Below are positions 1 to 7,487 of a DNA stretch of 64,000 nucleotides, in pieces. The notes under the pieces are model-generated. The model had not been told where the DNA came from. It ran no database searches and saw only the letters and a program-made list of their open reading frames with translations. Each line of letters starts with the position of its first letter. Positions within the stretch are counted from its first letter, which is position 1. Made by a program: the position numbers and the translations under genes. The DNA lies in contig JAWSVK010000001.1 in NCBI GenBank assembly GCA_033851955.1, positions 1 through 64,000 of the forward strand. Direction: 5' to 3'. Origin of the DNA: Profundibacter sp033851955 (lineage in GTDB: Bacteria > Pseudomonadota > Alphaproteobacteria > Rhodobacterales > Rhodobacteraceae).

Positions 1-247
1 CCCACTTGACCAACACGTCCCACTCCTCGCGCAAAAGCCGGACTTCTTTGCGAAGGAGTTTGTTCTCTTTCCCAACGTCCTCGTGCGGCCCAGACATCAA
101 ATCATCGTGCTGGTGCTTTTGGACCCACTTATTCAACGTCGAAAGCCCAACGCCCAAATCTGATGCAACTTTAGGCCGCGTAAGCCCGCTGCTCTGTGCA
201 ATGCGCACCCCATCACGCCGAAACTCGTCTGTGTATCTTATTGCCAT
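1..247 (-). CDS. IS3-family transposase OrfA, partial (cut by window edge)
   Basis: Reading the minus strand from the ATG at 247 gives a helix-turn-helix protein that begins MAIRYTDEFRRDGVRIAQSS, followed by a WVQKH segment and a Lys/Glu/Leu-rich stretch (KENKLLRKEVRLLREEWDVL) that looks like the leucine zipper of IS3/IS911-type OrfA proteins. The ATG has a strong AAGGAGG ribosome site just upstream. OrfA binds the element's ends and is normally joined to the OrfB integrase by frameshifting; OrfB would lie left of the window. The element's terminal repeat should fall between 248 and about 390, but I could not define it. Confidence 0.8.
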   Translation of the reverse strand, partial: MAIRYTDEFRRDGVRIAQSSGLTRPKVASDLGVGLSTLNKWVQKHQHDDLMSGPHEDVGKENKLLRKEVRLLREEWDVLVKW

Positions 248-397
248 TTCTGACCTCCTTCACAGCAAACATTGCCCTAAAGAGACCAGAACTAAACCGT
301 GAAAAGACCAGTTAATTAGCTCCCATTCCAATGCCACAGGGTCTTAAAGCACCTGTTTTTATTAGTTTATTGGGGAAAATGGGTCAATAGAAATCAG

Positions 398-487
398 TGG
401 CGGAGAGACAGGGATTCGAACCCTGGGAACCCGTGAAGGCTCAACGGTTTTCGAGACCGCCCCGTTCGACCACTCCGGCACCTCTCC
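398..487 (-). tRNA. tRNA-Ser(CGA)
   Basis: The minus strand folds as a 90-nt class II tRNA. The acceptor stem GGAGAGG pairs with TCTCTCC, the anticodon stem CGGT/ACCG encloses the loop CTCGAAA (anticodon CGA, reading UCG), there is a long variable arm typical of serine tRNA, and the T arm contains GGTTCGAATCC. The discriminator base is G and the 3' CCA is encoded. The edge of an IS3-type element lies about 150 bases to the left. Confidence 0.95.
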
Positions 488-648
488 GCAAGGTTCGTTT
501 TGCTTGTCGAACCTCGCCGTATTTAAGGGTCGTGCGCGCCGGACACAACCATAAAGTCACAGCAATCTGCACGGGTGACGTCATGGTGAATTTACCAATC
601 CGCCACGGGGCCATATAAGAAGGCAATGCTGCTGGAATTGGACCAATT

Positions 649-1473
649 ATGTTGAAACGACTTTGCCTGATTATCTTGTTGATATTGCCCAGCCCGTCGA
701 TGCTGGCACAAGAGCCTCTAAAGCTTGAGCCATTGATCAACGCGTTGAAATTGCACGACGTGTTCGATGCGATGCGCGACGAAGGGTTGCAGTATGGTGT
801 CAATTTGGATCGTGAATTGCTGGATGGGGCAGGCGGCGCGGGTTGGTTGGAAATGGTCGGGCGTATCTATGAACCTGACCGAGTTTGGCACACTTTCCTG
901 CCGCGATTTACGGCCGAACTTGCAGATCAAGACATTGAGGCGATGACGGCATTCTTTAGCACAGAGCGCGGTCGCCAGATCACAGCGCTCGAAATCTCGG
1001 CTCGCCGCGCCATGTTGGGTGAGGTTGCCGAGCAAGAAAGCCGTGCTGCGTACCGCGCGATGTTGGCAGCGGGCGATCCACGCTTGACGTTGCTGTCGGA
1101 CCTGATTGAGGCCAATGACCTGATCGAATTTAACGTCATGGGTGCAATGAATGCGAGCTATGCGTTTTACGTCGGTTTAGTCGACGGCAAAGCATTTGAT
1201 TTCGAGATCAGCCAAGATGACATTCTGCGGGATGTTTGGTCACAAGAGGCGGAAATTCGGCTGGACACTGAAGAATGGATGTTCGCCTATTTGGCGCTGG
1301 CCTATGCACCCCTGTCGGATGTTGATTTGCAAGCCTATATCGACTTTTCCAACAGTGATGCTGGGCAGGCGCTAAATGCCGCGCTGTTTGCGGGTTATGA
1401 TGATGTGTTCATCAATGTGTCCAAGGCGTTGGGGGTGTCAGCCGCACAACTGATGCGGGGCGAGACATTGTAG
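649..1473 (+). CDS. Secreted DUF2059-type protein
   Basis: This 274-residue protein starts with a cleavable signal peptide (MLKRLCLIILLILPSPSMLAQ), so the mature protein should be periplasmic. Two similar segments each read like the DUF2059 core: LADQDIEAMTAFFSTERGRQ near residue 90 and LSDVDLQAYIDFSNSDAGQA near residue 225. This suggests an internal duplication of an all-helical module. The molecular function of this family is not known. It stands alone between the tRNA gene and a convergent lipoprotein gene that ends 15 bases away. No catalytic motif is visible. Confidence 0.7.
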   Translation: MLKRLCLIILLILPSPSMLAQEPLKLEPLINALKLHDVFDAMRDEGLQYGVNLDRELLDGAGGAGWLEMVGRIYEPDRVWHTFLPRFTAELADQDIEAMTAFFSTERGRQITALEISARRAMLGEVAEQESRAAYRAMLAAGDPRLTLLSDLIEANDLIEFNVMGAMNASYAFYVGLVDGKAFDFEISQDDILRDVWSQEAEIRLDTEEWMFAYLALAYAPLSDVDLQAYIDFSNSDAGQALNAALFAGYDDVFINVSKALGVSAAQLMRGETL

Positions 1474-1487
1474 GGTTCGTAAAATGG

Positions 1488-1844
1488 TCAAGCACTGTGT
1501 ACCATAAACCAAATCAGCAATCGTTCGCGGGCCGCAGGTGTATCAGGGGTGAATTTGGCAATGTCGGTTTTTAAGGCGCGTATCAATGTGTGGCGGCCCT
1601 TGTCAGGCACACCGGCCAAATCGGCACCCAAAGTCAGGGCAGGGCCGCCACCGCTGCGGATGTCGTTCAAAACCTCAAGGTAATGGGTTGCAATGTGGTC
1701 TTTCACCAGTCGACGGCGCGCATTATAGCTGGCGTTTTGCAGCCCGTTGCTAACCGCCATACCAGGCCAAGTCACAGGGTTGCCCAGATGCCCCATGTCG
1801 CAGGCGGAAAGGCCAAGGATCATTGCCAGAGCAATAAGACGCAT
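1488..1844 (-). CDS. Small predicted lipoprotein
   Basis: This protein of 118 residues has a short hydrophobic N-terminus ending in the lipobox LSAC (residues 12-15), so Cys15 is the likely lipidation site and the protein is probably anchored to a periplasmic membrane face. The rest is soluble and helical (NARRRLVKDHIATHYLEVLN and a C-terminal RERLLIWFMVHSA). I do not recognise a named family. It converges on the DUF2059-type gene and is divergent from rplU, whose promoter lies just upstream of its start. Confidence 0.6.
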   Translation of the reverse strand: MRLIALAMILGLSACDMGHLGNPVTWPGMAVSNGLQNASYNARRRLVKDHIATHYLEVLNDIRSGGGPALTLGADLAGVPDKGRHTLIRALKTDIAKFTPDTPAARERLLIWFMVHSA

Positions 1845-1872
1845 TTCCTTTGATCCTTTGCCTATTTACGAC

Positions 1873-1900
1873 TTGACTATGGGCCTGTTTTCTCTGATAA
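1873..1900 (+). promoter_or_regulatory. Putative sigma-70 promoter of rplU-rpmA
   Basis: TTGACT (1873-1878) is followed after 16 bases by TGATAA (1895-1900), about 135 bases before the rplU start. The rplM-rpsI operon has a very similar arrangement (CTTGACT ... GATAAG), which supports both calls. Confidence 0.5.
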
Positions 1901-2035
1901 GCGCGCATCTTGGCAAGGATAACCTTGTCAGGTCTATTTGAAATGTCGCCCATTAGGGCGCGCAGTTCGAGGCGCCAGAGATGGCACAACACCCGGATGG
2001 GTGGCCACAGAACGCGAAAAATGAAGGAATACCAA

Positions 2036-2791
2036 ATGTTTGCGGTTATGAAAACCGGTGGCAAGCAATATAAAGTTCAGTCAGGCGATGTCCTGCGTAT
2101 TGAACGTATTGCGGCCGATGCTGGTGAAAAAGTCCAGTTCAACGAAATTCTGATGGTTGGCAACGAAGTTGGCTCACCTACGATCGCTGGTGCGGGCGTC
2201 CAAGCGGACGTGATCGACCAGATCAAAGGCGAAAAGCTGATCCATTTTGTGAAACGTCGTCGTAAGCACGGCTCCAAGCGCACAAAAGGCCACCGTCAAA
2301 AGCTGACACTGGTGCGGATCACTGAGATCCTTGAAAAAGGCGCTGACAAGTCCGGCGTTAAAGAAGCCATCGGCACTGGCTCGGTTTCGGCCGCTGCGAT
2401 TGCCGCGATGAAGCCTGCCAGCAACAAACCTGCGCGCGCTGAAATGGGTAAACCTGCACCGAAAGCCAAAGCCGCTAAAGCTGCCAAGCCAGCCAAGGCC
2501 GAAGCTGAAGCCAAGCCCGCTAAAAAAGCCGCTGCTAAACCAGCCGCTAAGAAAGCAGAGCCTAAAGCTGCCGCCGCTAAAGAAACTGCTGGCGCTGACG
2601 ATCTGAAGCAGCTGTCCGGTGTTGGTCCAGCTCTTGAGAAAAAGATGCATGAAGCTGGTGTAACCTCCTTCGCTCAGATCGCAGGCTGGTCCGCAGACGA
2701 TGTTGCTGCTATAGAAGAGAAACTGTCATTCAAGGGCCGCGTTGAGCGGGACGATTGGATCGCACAAGCCAAAACATTGGCTAAAGGCTAA
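2036..2791 (+). CDS. rplU: Ribosomal protein L21 with C-terminal helix-hairpin-helix extension
   Basis: Residues 1-102 are a full bacterial L21 (MFAVMKTGGKQYKVQSGD, and the rRNA-binding FVKRRRKHGSKRTKGHRQ), a protein of the 50S subunit that binds 23S rRNA. Residues about 103-185 form an Ala/Lys/Pro-rich linker. Residues about 186-251 form a compact domain starting with DDLKQLSGVGPALEKKMHEA, a helix-hairpin-helix-like module also seen attached to other alphaproteobacterial proteins such as NuoE. L21 is normally about 103 residues, so this 251-residue form is more than double length. The ATG at 2036 is chosen because it begins the conserved L21 sequence and has AAGGA upstream. It is followed after 11 bases by rpmA. 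Confidence 0.95.
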   Translation: MFAVMKTGGKQYKVQSGDVLRIERIAADAGEKVQFNEILMVGNEVGSPTIAGAGVQADVIDQIKGEKLIHFVKRRRKHGSKRTKGHRQKLTLVRITEILEKGADKSGVKEAIGTGSVSAAAIAAMKPASNKPARAEMGKPAPKAKAAKAAKPAKAEAEAKPAKKAAAKPAAKKAEPKAAAAKETAGADDLKQLSGVGPALEKKMHEAGVTSFAQIAGWSADDVAAIEEKLSFKGRVERDDWIAQAKTLAKG

Positions 2792-2802
2792 GGAGAGACA
2801 AG

Positions 2803-3072
2803 ATGGCACATAAAAAAGCAGGCGGTTCATCCCGCAACGGTCGCGATAGCGCAGGTCGTCGCCTTGGCGTTAAAAAATTCGGTGGCGAAGCCGTGATTCC
2901 GGGTAACATCATTCTGCGCCAGCGCGGCACGAAGATGTGGCCGGGCGAAGGTGTCGGCATGGGCAAAGATCACACGATTTTTGCTAAAGTTGAAGGCAAC
3001 GTCACGTTCCACAAAGGCCTCAAACGCCGCACATTTATTTCGGTTCTTCCGGTGGCGGAGGCCGCTGAATAA
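2803..3072 (+). CDS. rpmA: Ribosomal protein L27
   Basis: This 89-residue protein is a complete L27. It begins MAHKKAGGSSRNGRDSAGRR, with the N-terminal tail that in the family reaches the peptidyl transferase centre, and it contains the typical FGGEAVIPGNIILRQRGTK and MGKDHTIFA segments. It directly follows rplU with a GGAGA ribosome site, so the two are surely cotranscribed. A strong hairpin terminator follows at 3100-3128. There is no N-terminal extension of the kind that needs processing in Firmicutes. Confidence 0.97.
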   Translation: MAHKKAGGSSRNGRDSAGRRLGVKKFGGEAVIPGNIILRQRGTKMWPGEGVGMGKDHTIFAKVEGNVTFHKGLKRRTFISVLPVAEAAE

Positions 3073-3099
3073 GCCGAACCTTATAAATTAATATTTTGG

Positions 3100-3128
3100 G
3101 GGATCGGTGGAAACACCGGTCCCTTTTT
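3100..3128 (+). terminator. Rho-independent terminator of rplU-rpmA
   Basis: A 10-base stem (GGGATCGGTG paired with CACCGGTCCC, one G-T pair) with a GAAA tetraloop is followed by five T residues. It lies 28 bases after the rpmA stop. Confidence 0.85.
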
Positions 3129-3149
3129 CGTTTATCAACGGAGGCAAGA

Positions 3150-3305
3150 ATGGCTTTCCCAATATTAACCAGTAAATTTGAAACAGCTCTTGCGGGCCTG
3201 CAAGCAACAGATCACGTTTTGCGTGACGTTGCTGTCATACCTCTTGAAGGAATGTTGGGCGGTTGCCACATGTTCGATATTGTTTCCAAAGGAAGTGCGT
3301 CATGA
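3150..3305 (+). CDS. Small hypothetical protein upstream of a GNAT gene
   Basis: This 51-residue reading frame (MAFPILTSKFETALAGLQAT...) starts at an ATG with a good GGAGG ribosome site eight bases upstream, and its TGA overlaps the ATG of the next gene (ATGA). That layout suggests translational coupling. I recognise no family. The peptide is mixed in composition, has a single Cys and no membrane segment. It sits after the rpmA terminator, so it should have its own promoter or depend on readthrough. A non-coding leader is the alternative. Confidence 0.45.
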   Translation: MAFPILTSKFETALAGLQATDHVLRDVAVIPLEGMLGGCHMFDIVSKGSAS

Positions 3306-3853
3306 AACTTGAAACCATCACCAACCAACAAGTGATTGAATGCGCCCGTTTCAACCTGCGCCCGCTGCGCAAATCGGATGCCGGATTGCTTGAGCTTTAT
3401 TCAAGCGATGAACGCATTGCGCGCTCGACCACAAACATCGCGCACCCCTTGCCGCCCGGCGCAACCGAAGCCTTTATCACGCGTGTCACAGGTGATGACC
3501 GCTCTGAAGAGGTTTGGGTTTTGGACGGCTCTGCCTTTGGACATGCCGAATTGCTGGGCGTGGTCGGGCTGACAAGCATTGAACGCGATCAGGCCGAAAT
3601 TGGTTATTGGATTGCACCGGCGTTTTGGAACACAGGCTACGCCTCTGAGGCTGTCGTTGCGATGCTGAATGCCAACCCCAAAGACAACAGCACGATCTTT
3701 GCCGAGGTGTTTCAGGATAATCCGGCCTCGGCCCGCGTGCTGACCAACGCAGGGTTCGAATACATCGGCGACGCGGAAACCCACTCGGTTGCCCGTGGTG
3801 CCAATGTCGAAACATGGACCTACATCAAAAAGATGGGGCAGGCCGCGCAATAA
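3302..3853 (+). CDS. GNAT-family N-acetyltransferase (RimJ/RimL-like)
   Basis: The protein of 183 residues matches the ribosomal-protein-alanine-acetyltransferase-like branch of the GNAT fold: FNLRPLRKSDAGLLELYSSD at the N-terminus, EIGYWIAPAFWNTGYASEAV (acetyl-CoA binding region) in the middle, and NPASARVLTNAGFEYIGDAE near the end. Such enzymes transfer an acetyl group from acetyl-CoA to an amine; the substrate cannot be told here. The start at 3302 overlaps the stop of the 51-residue frame. Its place between ribosomal protein genes and obgE is common in this group of bacteria. Confidence 0.85.
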   Translation: MKLETITNQQVIECARFNLRPLRKSDAGLLELYSSDERIARSTTNIAHPLPPGATEAFITRVTGDDRSEEVWVLDGSAFGHAELLGVVGLTSIERDQAEIGYWIAPAFWNTGYASEAVVAMLNANPKDNSTIFAEVFQDNPASARVLTNAGFEYIGDAETHSVARGANVETWTYIKKMGQAAQ

Positions 3854-3923
3854 TCATATGGCTTGAGGCCTTGCGCAATCTACTCTATCGCCTAACTGAA
3901 CCCCAATTTAAGGCCGCAAACCT

Positions 3924-4976
3924 ATGAAATTCCTCGATCTCGCCAAAGTATACATCCGGTCCGGTGGCGGCGGCGGTGGCTGTGTGTCGTTTCGCCGTGA
4001 AAAGCACATTGAATATGGTGGTCCCAACGGGGGCGACGGTGGCCGTGGTGGTGACGTTTGGGCGGTGGCCGTTGATGGGCTGAACACGCTGATCGATTTT
4101 CGCTTTCAACAGCATTTCTTCGCCAAAAGCGGGCAGGCGGGCATGGGCTCGCAACGCACCGGTGCGGATGGTGACGACATCATTCTGCGGGTGCCTGTGG
4201 GCTGTGAAATCCTTGACGAGGACGAAGAAACCGTGATCGCCGACATCACCGAGGTTGGCCAGCGCATTTTGCTGGCCAAAGGAGGCAACGGCGGTTTTGG
4301 CAATCTGCACTTTAAATCGCCAACCAACCGCGCGCCGCGCCGCGCCAATCCTGGTCTTGAGGGGGTTGAACGTACACTTTGGCTGCGTCTGAAATTGATC
4401 GCGGACGCAGGTCTTTTGGGCATGCCGAATGCGGGCAAATCCACATTCTTGGCCGCCACCTCAAATGCGCGTCCTAAAATTGCTGATTATCCATTTACGA
4501 CCCTGCACCCCAATCTGGGCGTGGTCGGGGTTGATAACGCCGAATTTGTGATGGCCGATATTCCGGGCTTGATTGCGGGTGCCTCGCAGGGGCGCGGCAT
4601 TGGTGACCGGTTTTTGGGCCACGTTGAACGCTGCGCGGTGCTGTTGCATCTGGTCGACGCCACCTCTGAGGATGTGGCCGAAGATTACCGCGTTATCATC
4701 AATGAGCTTGTGCAATACGGTGGTCATTTGGCTGACAAGCCCCGTGTCACAGCGCTCAATAAAATTGACGCGCTGGACGACGAGGAACGGGCTGAAAAGC
4801 TCGCAGAGTTGCAGGCCGCCGTCGATGGCCCTGTGATGCTGATGTCGGGCGTTAGCCGTGAAGGTCTGGTTGATGTGCTGCGTGCGGTGCGTTCTGAAAT
4901 CCTTGAGGATCGTTTGCGCACGCGCAAGGCCGCATTGGCAGGCGGCGAGGAGGAGGCCACCGGATGGGCTCCGTAG
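3924..4976 (+). CDS. obgE: GTPase Obg/CgtA
   Basis: This 350-residue protein has the glycine-rich Obg fold at residues 1-158 (RSGGGGGGCVSFRREKHIEY) followed by the GTPase domain: P-loop GMPNAGKST near 166-174, switch and G3 DIPG, and G4 NKID. Obg proteins act in late 50S assembly and growth control. The C-terminal OCT domain found in Firmicutes is absent, as is usual in alphaproteobacteria. Its end overlaps proB by 13 bases, giving a likely obgE-proB-proA unit downstream of rplU-rpmA, the common bacterial order. Confidence 0.96.
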   Translation: MKFLDLAKVYIRSGGGGGGCVSFRREKHIEYGGPNGGDGGRGGDVWAVAVDGLNTLIDFRFQQHFFAKSGQAGMGSQRTGADGDDIILRVPVGCEILDEDEETVIADITEVGQRILLAKGGNGGFGNLHFKSPTNRAPRRANPGLEGVERTLWLRLKLIADAGLLGMPNAGKSTFLAATSNARPKIADYPFTTLHPNLGVVGVDNAEFVMADIPGLIAGASQGRGIGDRFLGHVERCAVLLHLVDATSEDVAEDYRVIINELVQYGGHLADKPRVTALNKIDALDDEERAEKLAELQAAVDGPVMLMSGVSREGLVDVLRAVRSEILEDRLRTRKAALAGGEEEATGWAP

Positions 4977-6070
4977 CTGACGCCAAACGACTGGTTGTCA
5001 AAATTGGCTCGGCGTTGTTGGTGGATCGCACCACGGGCGCATTGCGCAGCGGTTGGCTGCACGCTTTAGCGCTAGATGTGGCGATGCTCAAATCAGGTGG
5101 CGCGGATGTGATCCTGGTGTCGTCAGGCTCGATCGCGCTGGGGCGCGGGGTGCTGGGCTTGCCCGCCACAGATCTGGCGCTGGAACAATCCCAAGCTGCC
5201 GCCGCCGTTGGTCAAATCCGCCTTGCCCGCGCCTATGAAGAGGCGCTGGCGCCGCATAGGATCACCACCGCCCAAGTGTTGGTGACGTTGGAAGACAGCG
5301 CAAACCGCCGCCGTTACCTGAATTCACGCGCCACGTTGGATCAATTGATTGGTCTTGGCGTGGTGCCGATTGTGAACGAAAATGACACCATCGCCACCGA
5401 TGAAATTCGCTACGGCGACAACGACCGGCTGGCGGCGCAGGTTGCGGTGACGGTCGGCGCGGATCAGTTGATATTACTATCGGATGTTGACGGATTTTAC
5501 AGTGCCAACCCCAGTATGGACGAGGGGGCGGTGCGCTATGAGTTGATCAAACAGATCACCCCCGAAATCGAAGCCCAAGCTGGCGATGCAGGTTCGGGTC
5601 TGTCCAAGGGTGGCATGAAAACCAAGCTGATGGCGGCCAAAACCGCGATGGCGGCGGGCTGTGCGATGGCGATTTGCAATGGCTTTACCGACCGCCCCCT
5701 CAGCGCGTTGATCAACGGCGCGAATGCCACATGGTTCGCCCCCCAAGATGATCCGCAAACCGCCCGCAAACGCTGGATCGGCGCGATGAAGCCCAAGGGC
5801 AGCATCACAATTGACGCCGGTGCCGCGAAGGCCCTGAGCAACGGAAAATCCTTGTTGCCGGCAGGTGTGACGGCTGTGGACGGTGATTTTGATCGCGGTG
5901 ATCCGTTGTCCATTTTAAACCCAAACGGCACCCCGTTAGGCACTGGCCTGTCGCGTTACACCGCCGCCGAGGTCACGGCCATCATGGGCCTGCGCTCAGA
6001 CGCTATCGAGGTAACGCTGGGCTATAAACCACGCACCGCCCTCATTCACCGCGACGACATGGTTCTTTAA
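4964..6070 (+). CDS. proB: Glutamate 5-kinase
   Basis: This 368-residue enzyme carries out the first step of proline synthesis, ATP-dependent phosphorylation of glutamate. The amino acid kinase domain covers residues 1 to about 255 (LVVKIGSALLVD, VSSGSIALGRGVLG, VVPIVNENDTIATDEI, LLSDVDGFYSANP, GLSKGGMKTKL). A PUA domain follows at about 280-360 (GSITIDAGAAKAL ... GLSRYTAAEVTAIMG). Start codon and upstream coding sequence overlap obgE, suggesting coupled translation. proA follows after 45 bases. Confidence 0.96.
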   Translation: MGSVADAKRLVVKIGSALLVDRTTGALRSGWLHALALDVAMLKSGGADVILVSSGSIALGRGVLGLPATDLALEQSQAAAAVGQIRLARAYEEALAPHRITTAQVLVTLEDSANRRRYLNSRATLDQLIGLGVVPIVNENDTIATDEIRYGDNDRLAAQVAVTVGADQLILLSDVDGFYSANPSMDEGAVRYELIKQITPEIEAQAGDAGSGLSKGGMKTKLMAAKTAMAAGCAMAICNGFTDRPLSALINGANATWFAPQDDPQTARKRWIGAMKPKGSITIDAGAAKALSNGKSLLPAGVTAVDGDFDRGDPLSILNPNGTPLGTGLSRYTAAEVTAIMGLRSDAIEVTLGYKPRTALIHRDDMVL

Positions 6071-6074
6071 CCCC

Positions 6075-6107
6075 ATTTTTGTTCCCTAAATATCCCCGCC
6101 GGAGGCA
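6075..6107 (+). repeat. Dispersed element ATTTTTGTTC-N3-AAATATCC-N-CGC, copy 1
   Basis: Between proB and proA the sequence reads ATTTTTGTTC, then CCT, then AAATATCC, then CCGCCGGAGGC. The same two blocks with a 3-base gap occur twice, in inverted orientation, at 29373-29452. The last part here also supplies GGAGG eight or more bases before the proA ATG, so the element may double as a ribosome site. Confidence 0.5.
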
Positions 6108-6115
6108 TAATTCTT

Positions 6116-7363
6116 ATGAGCATCGAAATCAAAACCATGATGGCCGATATTGGTACCCGTGCCAAAGCCGCCGCGGGCGCACTTGCCCATGCCAGCGGCA
6201 AGGCCAAAGAGGCTGCCCTTGTGGCCGCCGCCGATGCGATCTGGGTCAATCGCGCCGAGATTCTGGCCGCCAATGCACTCGATATGGACTATGGTCGCGA
6301 TAAGGGGCTGACCACGGCGATGTTGGACCGTTTGATGCTGGATGATGAACGCATCAAATCAATGGCGGATGGCTTGCGCACGGTTGCGGCGCAAAAAGAT
6401 CCTGTTGGCGATGTGATGACGGAGTGGGACATGCCCTCTGGATTGCACATCAAGCGGGTGCGCACACCTTTGGGGGTGATCGGCGTGATCTATGAGAGCC
6501 GTCCTAATGTGACGGCGGACGCGGGGGCCTTGTGCCTAAAGGCGGGCAACGCAGTTATTTTGCGCGGCGGCTCGGAGAGTTTTCATTCCTCGGGCGCGAT
6601 CCATGATTGTTTGGTTCAGGGGCTGAAATCAGCGGGGCTGCCTGCGGATGCGATCCAGCGGGTGCCGACCCGTGATCGGGCGGCGGTGTCCGAGATGCTG
6701 ACCATGACCGATAGCATTGATGTGATCGTGCCGCGTGGTGGCAAAGGGCTGGTTGGGCTGGTGCAACGCGAGGCACGGGTACCGGTTTTTGCCCACCTAG
6801 AAGGCATTGTGCATATCTATATTGACGCGTCAGCCGACGCTGAAAAAACCCGAAACGTGGTAATAAATGCCAAAACGCGGCGCACCGGGATTTGTGGTTC
6901 AGCGGAATGTTTACTGATCCACCGCAATGCGCAAGGGTTGGGCCAACAAGTGATTGACGATCTGATGGCGGCGGGTGTCGAGGTGCGCGCGGGGGAAGGG
7001 CTGAAGGGCAGTGTTCTGGCGACTGAAGATGATTTCGGTCAGGAATTCCTAGATATGATCATCGCAGCCCGTCTGGTGGATGATGTGGACGGCGCGATTG
7101 CGCATATTCAACAGCATGGATCAAACCACACAGATGCGATCATGGCTGAAGATGCGCATGTGGTGGCGCGGTTTTTCCAACGGTTGGACAGTGCAATATT
7201 AATGCACAATGCCTCGACCCAGTTTGCCGATGGGGGTGAATTTGGTATGGGGGCCGAAATTGGCATTGCGACAGGAAAAATGCATGCGCGTGGACCTGTG
7301 GGCTCGGAGCAATTGACCAGTTTCAAATATATCGTAACCGGTGATGGTACGGTCCGTTCCTAA
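6116..7363 (+). CDS. proA: Gamma-glutamyl phosphate reductase
   Basis: This 415-residue enzyme reduces glutamyl-5-phosphate with NADPH to glutamate semialdehyde, the second step of proline synthesis. It has the aldehyde dehydrogenase-like features of the family: GVIGVIYESRPNVTADAGAL, AVILRGGSES, the HLEGIVHIYID segment, and the catalytic cysteine at residue 260 in TGICGSAECL. The C-terminus AEIGIATGKMHARGPVGSEQ is complete. It follows proB in the same operon and is followed by a convergent chpT gene across a hairpin-rich gap. Confidence 0.97.
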   Translation: MSIEIKTMMADIGTRAKAAAGALAHASGKAKEAALVAAADAIWVNRAEILAANALDMDYGRDKGLTTAMLDRLMLDDERIKSMADGLRTVAAQKDPVGDVMTEWDMPSGLHIKRVRTPLGVIGVIYESRPNVTADAGALCLKAGNAVILRGGSESFHSSGAIHDCLVQGLKSAGLPADAIQRVPTRDRAAVSEMLTMTDSIDVIVPRGGKGLVGLVQREARVPVFAHLEGIVHIYIDASADAEKTRNVVINAKTRRTGICGSAECLLIHRNAQGLGQQVIDDLMAAGVEVRAGEGLKGSVLATEDDFGQEFLDMIIAARLVDDVDGAIAHIQQHGSNHTDAIMAEDAHVVARFFQRLDSAILMHNASTQFADGGEFGMGAEIGIATGKMHARGPVGSEQLTSFKYIVTGDGTVRS

Positions 7364-7370
7364 AGGGATT

Positions 7371-7459
7371 GCGCCCGCTGACGCGGGCGCCCCATTTTGC
7401 CTAGCTTGCGCCCGCTGATGCGGGCGCCACGGGCGTTTTGCCCCTGCGGGTCAAAACGC
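7371..7459. repeat. Cluster of three GC-rich hairpins, two of them direct repeats
   Basis: Two nearly identical 20-base hairpins lie at 7371-7390 and 7408-7427 (GCGCCCGC paired with GCGGGCGC, four-base loops TGAC and TGAT). A third hairpin at 7433-7459 pairs GCGTTTTG with CAAAACGC around an inner CCC/GGG. They fill the gap between the convergent proA and chpT genes. None is followed by a clear T run. Confidence 0.6.
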
Positions 7460-7487
7460 TGATTGGATATTTGAGAAAAGAAGAAGC

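Noticed and set aside
441..803. Minus-strand open frame across the tRNA gene
   Set aside because: It overlaps tRNA-Ser and the start of the DUF2059-type gene, has no ribosome site and reads as low-complexity shadow.
2174..2650. Minus-strand frame within rplU
   Set aside because: It is an antisense shadow of the Ala/Lys-rich linker, giving Phe/Gly/Ser repeats.
6075..6107. LexA-type box suggested by GTTC in the dispersed element
   Set aside because: Alphaproteobacterial LexA sites need GTTC-N7-GTTC. Here only one GTTC is present in each copy, so the spacing does not fit.
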